Below are positions 56,901-64,000 of a DNA stretch of 64,000 bases, in pieces (position 1 is the stretch's first letter; every line of letters begins with the position of its first letter). Origin of the DNA: Impatiens glandulifera (taxonomy: Eukaryota > Streptophyta > Magnoliopsida > Ericales > Balsaminaceae). Below the pieces are notes generated by a model, which did not search any database, was not told where the DNA came from, and was given only the letters and a program-made list of their open reading frames with translations. Location of the stretch: positions 26,367,905 through 26,431,904 of the forward strand of contig NC_061866.1 in the NCBI RefSeq assembly GCF_907164915.1, given 5' to 3'. Position numbers and translations under genes: made by a program.

Positions 56901-59818
56901 AACCATTTTTTATTCTCAAGCACAAAATAAATTTTCAACTGGATAGCATGAAGTGCATGTCTATTATTATATTTTGAAGAATTTTTCTTCAATGTTGCAC
57001 GATTAACTCAGAAATTCTTCAGGAAGGTGTGGATGCTGAGTTAGCTCTCTTACCTTTCAAACCAGTGGCTATGAAGGTGCTGCAGTGTTCATTTCTGTGT
57101 GGAATCAAGTAAGAATTAAACTCTACTTATTACATATGTTCACATCTTCAGATTTGATATTTTGGCACAAAATGAGTTAGAAGATGTCTCTATCACCCAT
57201 GTTAGTCTCCGTTATGATGTATTTACCAAGTTAGATATTGTTCATGGGGAAAAGGTTCATGCCATTTATATGATTAATAAGTTACATACCATTTGGAAAT
57301 ACTCCTTGTTTTTGTGTTTGTATCTGGTTAGTTCCCAGATACACAAACGTTTGAAAACTAAATTTAGATAAAGAGAGATTCATAAAAATATTGTTTATGT
57401 ACATGAAAACGAATCGAAATACAAAAAAAAAAAACAATTAGTGTTTCCAAATGGGGCTGATTGTTTGGATTTCATGTTAGATTGTTCTCCTTTTTCAAGT
57501 GAAAACCAAAGAATACATTTGTCAAGAAAAATATATAGGTTTTAAATATAAATTGAGGAGACCTTTATAGGTTTCTCCAAATTCATCAAATGTTGGTTTT
57601 AAATATAAATTGAGGAGATATTTATAAGTTTCTCCTAATTCATCAAATGCAGGTTTTAAACAATCCTCGCCCATTTAAATATAGGTTTAAAAAATATATA
57701 GTAGATCTTTCACACTCGCATCAAAATTTCATTCCTTCCATTTCTGAGTGTCATCTCTCTTTATGGCACCCTTTCTCGCTTTAACTCATACTTGTTCATG
57801 CTCTCAATAATCCTTACACTAGCTTCCTTAGTGTAGTTCACCAATCTCAGTTCGGGCCTAATGCGACATACTCAACCACCCATCTTTTCAAAACAAAATC
57901 ACGATGCCGTTTCTTAGTTTGAATTTACTATGAATAGCCAATTCCGCTATCCCTCGCTATATCTTGAGTCATGGATTAGTATATGAGCAAGCGGGTCCTT
58001 ACATGATATCCATCCTTTTTCTGCCCCAAACTATGACTCAATAACAATCTTTCAAAATGTAAATTAGTCCCAATGCCATTTGCATAACATGGTCTGGTTA
58101 AACACTTTAAAATCCATTACATTTAGCTCACCCTTGTCAATTGGTCTCTTCACTTTGTTCCAAGTCACAAGAGAACCAAGGTGATAATTTTCATTACAAT
58201 CCCAAAAGAATTTCCTCTCAATAGATTCAAACTTGTCCACCGCACATGTGAGGGCCTTGAACAAAGACAAATAGTAGGTTTTAATGTAGCACAAAGTTCT
58301 TCAAAATAACTGACATTTCCCCTCGAAATAAGATTTGATTTCTCCACATGTTAAGTTTTTTAAGACTTCTGTCTTGCATCCACTTCATTCATCTCCTTAA
58401 TCAAATTGGCTTTCTTTGTTTCCATCATTCATTATTTTTCTTCAATATTGATCATCACCGCATAGGCCTCACTAAACTTTACTGATTTTCCTTGAGCTGC
58501 TCCTTATACTGGACATTAATAAGGCTTCAAATGTTGAAAATTGAGTGATAATTTCATTGTTTGCTTGCAAACTTGAAAATCCTCCTTCCATCATTTCTCC
58601 ACCTACAAAATAATCTGTAACTAAAAACCATTTGTTTTCAAGCTTGAAAAGGCTTGATTCCTCTTTTGATCATGGATGTTTGGATGGACACGACAATTAT
58701 CTGATGTGCTAGAATAAAATATTTGATGGGGAATATATGGGATTTTGATTAGGCGAGGTTAGATATCACTTAATCTAAATAATTAGTGAGATTATTTAGG
58801 TTCAACACAAATTAAGCTAATAAAAAAAAGAATCTAAAATTCTAGATTGATTCGGTAAACTATGAATTACTTAACTATACTATAAGAGTTTAAAATACAA
58901 CTTTACAGCCACTAAAAGGGTAAAATAATAAAAAGTACTTTCTCGATATGAGTTCCACACTTTATCAAATCCGAATACTTAAAATTTTTAGATATTTTCA
59001 TTTTGTTTATTCAGCATTTATGTTTCACACACTTCACTAATTCATCACTTAAACTTTAGTATTCTAACACTTAATTTTCAGTTTGATCAAACTTACCCTT
59101 GAGGAGATTTATTGATCATATATCTTGTTTTCTAGGACACGGATACTTCAACCTTTGCTGACATTGCTACGGCCAAAGATTTTACTGGTAATTATCCGTT
59201 TTTATGATACTCTTTAACCTTGAATTTTAATATTCTATTTTTTCTATTTTATAATCTCATTAGTAACTAATTCATTTGCATATTTGTCCATGTCTAAGAT
59301 AGGCTCCAGATAAATTGATAAGACATGTTGAATTCTCAAACACGACTCCATTCTCCGTAATTCACTACTTTAAAAACAAGACCTTGCACCTACCGGGGTC
59401 AAAGTTGTCATTTTCTAAGTTACACATTGCAGCTGACTTAGCCACACATCTAAACTTGTTAAAGTTGAAAGGAGATGATGGCTTAGATATTGCTAGATTA
59501 AAGGGAGAACTGCTTGTAGAGAATGGGAAACACCAATTAATATTGGGCAACTCTTATACAGTATCTACGGAGAATCATAATAACAATTTGATGTTGTGGG
59601 GCTCGGTTTATATGCAAAAACTCGTGGACTCACTGCAGAATGCTGGAATTAAGGTTTCGTCCGTTGATGGTGACCTATTGAAATACATTGTGCATATTGT
59701 CGAACCTCATATGGCACTCATTGAAGTTAGCAGTTCAAGAAGTGTTATTAGTACAGATGATGAAAAATTAGCCTCCCTCATTTCTGGTGCTTTACACCAT
59801 TGCTTACAGAGCATTTAG
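53968..59818 (+). CDS. INTS9: Integrator complex subunit 9 homologue
   Basis: Eleven exons: 53968-53976, 54071-54436, 54511-54725, 54853-55170, 55408-55723, 56340-56432, 56521-56612, 56726-56843, 57023-57108, 59136-59187, 59303-59818. All borders are GT/AG and all phases join, giving about 726 residues. It is a metallo-beta-lactamase/beta-CASP protein: FQILLDCPIDLSVLPIF, VLISSPMSMLGLPF and VYATEATVRIGQLLMEDLV are INTS9 hallmarks, and the zinc-binding HxHxDH motif is missing, as is normal for INTS9, the inactive partner of endonuclease INTS11. Later landmarks are YNGSLIIKAVSSGLEIGSCN, SLEEMEKIVFICSCA, PHWSLRLGP and IARLKGELLVENGKHQLI. The complex trims nuclear RNAs such as snRNA 3' ends. Exon 1 has only three codons, and exon 10 (52 nt) lies beyond a LINE scrap in a 2-kb intron. 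The start of exon 5 is the least certain part. Confidence 0.9.
57538..57655 (+). repeat. 58-bp tandem duplication in INTS9 intron 9
   Basis: ggttttaaatataaattgag and its following ~38 bp (ttataggtttctccaaattc...) occur twice in a row with small changes; a third start (ggttttaaac) follows. Confidence 0.8.
57820..58300 (-). pseudogene. LINE reverse transcriptase C-terminal fragment in INTS9 intron 9
   Basis: On the minus strand, antisense to INTS9: TYYLSLFKALTC, ESIERKFFWDCNEN, KRPIDKGELNVMDFKVFNQT and LCKWHWD, the stretch after the RT core of plant L1-type LINEs. Weaker matches with stops continue to about 57820. Neighbouring sequence to about 58640 may belong to it but is not recognisable. 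Confidence 0.75.
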
Positions 59819-60519
59819 CGGTTACCTTTCGAATTTTGTTTCTTCTTTTTTCGTATTCGTGTTTATTATGGGCAAAGAAGTAATTGATGCAGATTTTATT
59901 TTTACTGCTGATTTCTGACTGTATTAAATTATAGTTTACTTGCATCAGTTAAATTATAGCGGTCTTATTTGTATTTTCAATCAAGATTCATTTATTATGA
60001 TTAGAGTAGAGATTTGTTTATTTGTGTCAACTTTTAGATTATTTTGTATTGAATAAAATTTTAAGGTCTTATTTGTACTTTCCATCAAAATCAAGTGCCT
60101 TTTATCATTTTATCCGAAAAGAAACAATTCATATCTTATGATGATATTATTTGTGTTCAGATATATTAGGAATACTGTTCATTAACTTGTTATGATATTA
60201 CCCCAAAAAGATTTATCATCAAGATCTCTTCTATCAAAAAAGAATAAAAATCCAAAAAGATTTATCATCAAGATCCTCTTCTATCAAATAAGATAATAAA
60301 AATTGGAAAAATAATTGCTCCACGTGTAGTTATTGACAAATTATATCGATAACACGATAAAATCATTTACAATGAATTGTGATTCTAAAGAAGATAGTTG
60401 AAATTTGTAAGATTCCCAAAATGAAAAAAAGAATTATGGGAAGGATATAGAGAGTAATAATACTACTTAATTTGATATTATTGCATGCATTAAAACATTA
60501 TCTCTTGAAGGTAAAAAGG
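59819..60519. other. INTS9 3' region and spacer
   Basis: The 3' untranslated region of INTS9, then AT-rich spacer. A ~49-bp direct duplication (ccaaaaagatttatcatcaa at 60203 and 60252) is present. No gene. Confidence 0.6.
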
Positions 60520-61822
60520 ATTATAAATTAATGATGAAAATCCCAATTTTGATTACACCTATTTTTATTACTTTTTACATATTTTGTCTATCCTTATAGA
60601 ATATTACTTTCTAAAATATTTGGCATAAAAGATAATTTAGTTATTTTGCATAATAATAGTCCAATAATGTCTTATTTAACCTCAATCTATTCGGTCAAAC
60701 TGAACAAATAAATAAACGATAATATCTCTAGATAGGACATAAAGGGTACCGACTTGTTATCATTCATTCTTAACATAAAACTCCCGCGGATACGCTCCCG
60801 CGAAGACACTCTCGCGCTCCCGCGAATTCAGATAAAAATAGTTATAAATTAATGATGGAAATTCCAATTTTGATTACACCTATTTTTATTACTTTTTACA
60901 TATTTTGTCTATCCTTATAGAATATTACTTTCTAAAATATTTGACATAAAAGATAATTTAGTTATTTTGCATAATAATAGTCCAATAATGTCTTATTTAA
61001 CCTCAATGTATGTTAATTCGGTCCAATCGAACAAATAAATAAACGACAATCTCTCTAAATAGGACATAAAGGGTACCGATTTGTTATCATTCACACTTAA
61101 CATAAAATTCCCGCGGATACGCTCCCGCGAAGACACCCTCGCGCTCCCGCGAATTCAGATTAAAATGGTTATAAATTAATGATGGAAATTCCAATTTTGA
61201 TTACACCTATTATTTTATTACTTTTTACATATTTTGTCTATCCTTACATAAGATTATTTTCTAAAATATTTGTCATAAAAGATAATTTAGTTATTTTGCA
61301 TAATAATAATAGTCCAATAATGTCTTATTTAACCTCAATGTATGTTAATTCGGTCCTATCGAACAAATAAATAGACGATAATCTCTCTAAATAGGACATA
61401 AAGGGTACCGACTTATTATCATTCACACTTAACATAAAACTCCCGCGGATACGCTCCCGCGAAAACAATCTCGCGCTCCCGCGAATTCAGATAAAAATGG
61501 TTATAAATTAATGATGGAAATCCTAATTTTGATTACATATTATGTTATTACTTTTTACATATTTTGTCTATCCTTATTTAATATACTTTTTTTAGAAAAT
61601 TTGGCATAAAAGATAATTTAGTTATTTTGTATAATAACAGCCAATAATGTCTTATTTAACCTCAATATATGTTATTTTATTTCTACTAATATGGTCAAAT
61701 CAATCAAAAATAAAATAACTGATAATCTCTCCAAATAGGACATAAAGGGTACCGATTAGTTATCGTTCACACTTAACCTAAATCTCTCGCGCTCCCGCGA
61801 ATACGCTCCCGCGAATACTTCA
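60520..61822 (+). repeat. ~330-bp satellite, four tandem copies
   Basis: Copies begin ttataaattaatgatg at about 60520, 60841, 61168 and 61500 (spacings 321, 327 and 332 bp). Each has an AT-rich body (tgattacacctatttttatt; aggacataaagggtaccgac) and a GC-rich end with several CTCCCGCGA/GCTCCCGCGA words. The last copy is more diverged. An open frame at 61179-61370 is only one unit. Confidence 0.93.
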
Positions 61823-62003
61823 ACAATTGAAACGGTCTTAACAATATTGGGCCATTTAGGCCCAAACCATGGTTCCAAATCCAAACAGTCTTTAAAATCT
61901 GGAGAAAATTCTTTAATTATTCAACACTTATAGAAACAACTCAATTTAAGAAACATTTCTAATGTCCAGAAAATGACCATATTATTGAAACTAAGAAAAG
62001 TTG

Positions 62004-62010
62004 TATAAAA
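62004..62010 (+). promoter_or_regulatory. TATA box of ARR-like gene
   Basis: gttgtataaaaccattcc, 76 nt before the ATG at 62086. Between them lies a pyrimidine-rich leader (tctgtctgtctccatctctg), as usual for plant genes. Confidence 0.6.
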
Positions 62011-62085
62011 CCATTCCTATTTTCTTAGTATTCATTCTCTGTCTTCTGTCTGTCTCCATCTCTGCAAGATCACATTTTTACAGAC

Positions 62086-64000
62086 ATGACGACTCACATG
62101 AGAGAAACTTCAACATTCCAATCAATGGGTGATAAGGAAATCTGCATATTGGTTGTAGATGACGATCCCATTTGCGAAAACATCATTGGTAGAATGCTTC
62201 AACATTGTTGTCATTACGAAGGTACAAACAAAATTTGTTCTTAGTATTTTCATTTACGTTGGCAAATAGCACCCAAAAGATTCGATTTTTACTGTTTTTT
62301 TCTTCTTCTCTGGTTTATAAGTTATGAAGCTGGGGAGAATTAATGGAGGTTTGAGTATCATCCGTGAGAGGAAAGATCGTCTTCAACTAGTACTAACAAA
62401 CATCCAAAAATCAACCCCGAACGGTTCCAAGATCCTAATGCAGATAGAAAGGGAATTCAAACTTCCCCTCCTACGTAAGCCAGCCTTACTTACATCCATC
62501 CATGTTCTTCCTATTTTGATTTTTTTTGAAAACTTATTGATTCGATTTCTTTCGTGTCTTGTAAACCCGATTCAGCGATAACCCCTTATGAAAAAGGATC
62601 ATCATCATCATCATCGGCATTGTTATTACAGCAAGTAGAGACGGGTGTTGTTACAAAGCTCTGTTTTTTAAAATCAATGAGTATGGATGAGTTCAAACGT
62701 GTATGGCAACACGCATATACAAACGAAAAGGAAAAAGGGAACAATCTTAATAATACTATTAACCCGGCGGCGGTGGCGGCGGCGGCGGTTGAGGATAATG
62801 GATCTTTGTCTTCAAACCAGAAGAAACGGGGAATTGATCAAGAAAACAATAACAATGGATCGGCGTGTTCTAGCCATAAGAAACGTGCTGTTGTTGAAGA
62901 AAGTGATCAAGATAGTACTAAAGAAGAATCGAAACAGAGGATTGTTTGGAATCAATGGATGCATCTTAAGTTTGTTGATGCCATTCGTCAGTTAGGACCC
63001 GACAGTAAGTTTCTCTCATATTTCATTTTCAAATAATCTTGATTTTGATATATTATGTTATATGGGTTATTTTGCTATTTTTGTTGATGATTTTAGTGAT
63101 GATTAATTGTTTTAAGATTAATCTCAACTCAACATCTCAAATAACTTAAAATTTCATTATCAATCCCTTCATTTAAATTTTTATTTTTTTAAAAAAAAAA
63201 AAAAACCTTTTTCACTTCATATATATATATATATAACAAGAGCTTGAGTTCTTTTATTTAAATCACTATAATATCCTTTACTTTTTATATTTTTTGTTAG
63301 GGTTATTTTAAAATAATCTTACTTTTTTGATATATGAACGAGTTATATTTTAGTATTTTTGTGAACGATTTTAATAATGATGAATTATTTGAGATTTAAT
63401 CTCAACTCAACATCTCAAATAATCTAACATTTCATTAACAATCATTTCATTTAAATTATCTACCATATCTTTATCTTTTATATTTTGATATTTTAAAAAC
63501 GTTACAAAGAATAAAATAAGATTATTTTTATATTTAGTTTATGATTTGGTTGATCAGATATAATGTGTTAAATCCATTTTATTTGATTCAAAATGGATAT
63601 GTTTTTTCTTATCTTATTTAGGGGCAATTCCAAAGAAAATAGTTGAAGTGATGAATATTCCAGGATTAACAAGAGAAAATGTTGCAAGTCATTTGCAGGT
63701 AAACCAAATCCAAAATCCAAATCTTAACAATTAAAGAAACATATCTTCCAATTTTTTCTTCTTATTTTTTTTAATGTTGTTGTTGTTGCAGAAACATCGT
63801 ATGAACATAAAACGAGCTGAAGAGAAATCGCGACAGATGAGCCCAATTACAGGATTTCACCAAACAAATCATTATAATCAACATCCTTATCAATTCAGTA
63901 CTGAATCATCATCCCTTTTCCAATCCAGTCTTTGTCCACCAAATTACAGTTATACTCAACAACAACAACCCTTATTTGGACTATCAAACCAATTCTTGAA
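62086..64000 (+). CDS. type-B ARR-like transcription factor with pseudo-receiver (partial)
   Basis: Exons 62086-62221, 62322-62474, 62576-63004, 63622-63698 and 63792 onward (runs off the window); GT/AG borders, phases join. The N-terminus is a receiver: ILVVDDDP (Asp25-27), then [19 protein letters not shown]. The phospho-accepting aspartate of VISDV-type receivers is Asn72 (VLTNIQKS). The lysine near the receiver end is kept but its proline is Ser ([10 protein letters not shown]), and VWQHAY closes the domain. A linker rich in Ser, Asn, Ala and KKR follows. The GARP Myb-like domain then reads [39 protein letters not shown] and [14 protein letters not shown], the DNA-binding B motif of type-B ARRs. 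The rest is Gln/Ser/Pro-rich. Normal type-B ARRs activate cytokinin response genes after phosphorelay; this one probably cannot be phosphorylated. ATG at 62086 or the internal Met14 are both possible starts. Confidence 0.85.

Noticed and set aside
57162..57371. 69-codon frame at the start of INTS9 intron 9 as exon 10
   Set aside because: It joins in phase but has no INTS9 similarity, whereas 59136-59187 encodes the expected LQPLL...PKILL segment.

Overview
The window is nuclear DNA from a flowering plant, most likely a eudicot. It is strongly AT-rich, has intron-containing genes with GT/AG borders, is crowded with Ty1/copia and Ty3/gypsy retroelements, and holds three plant genes: a PLIM2-type LIM protein, Integrator subunit 9, and the start of a type-B response-regulator-like GARP factor. 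The exact species cannot be read from the sequence. The post-pol proteins of the copia elements resemble 'plant transposon' proteins I associate with asterid (Lamiales-type) genomes, but that is recollection, not evidence from the window.

Layout. 1-1.85 kb: remnant of a Sirevirus-like copia element (minus). 3.1-6.3 kb: a Mutator-like element with terminal inverted repeats carrying a decayed DUF1985-type gene. 7.1-12.4 kb: three unrelated minisatellites, a scrap of Ty3/gypsy integrase and LTR-like sequence. 13.85-15.29 kb: a solo copia LTR with a 5-bp target duplication. 15.3-20.7 kb: very AT-rich, gene-free DNA with microsatellites and three copies of a SINE-like repeat. 20.7-42.6 kb: three nested copia elements, all on the minus strand. 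Element A (outermost) is split in its right LTR by element B (duplication ATAAC on both sides), and B is split by element C, a 12.7-kb Sirevirus-like element with gag, protease, integrase, RT/RNase H and a long post-pol region. All three are decayed.

42.6-46.4 kb: gene-free apart from a MITE-like inverted repeat and a LINE scrap. 46.5-48.3 kb: PLIM2 gene (+), five exons, intact. 48.3-53.9 kb: copia RNase H scrap, a gypsy 3' end with two LTR copies, a 500-bp assembly gap and AT-rich DNA. 53.97-59.82 kb: INTS9 (+), 11 exons that join in frame, with a LINE fragment inside intron 9. 60.5-61.8 kb: four tandem copies of a ~330-bp satellite with GC-rich CTCCCGCGA modules. 62.09 kb to the end: type-B ARR-like gene (+), partial, whose receiver lacks the phospho-accepting aspartate.

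The genes do not form a pathway; the window is three ordinary host genes beside a retroelement graveyard. The most unusual signals are (i) three diverged copies of the same post-pol gene inside element C, each with a TATA-like box in front of its ATG; (ii) arrays of short TTAGAC...GTCTAA palindromes in the LTRs of two copia families; (iii) the pseudo-receiver ARR gene beside a CG-rich satellite.
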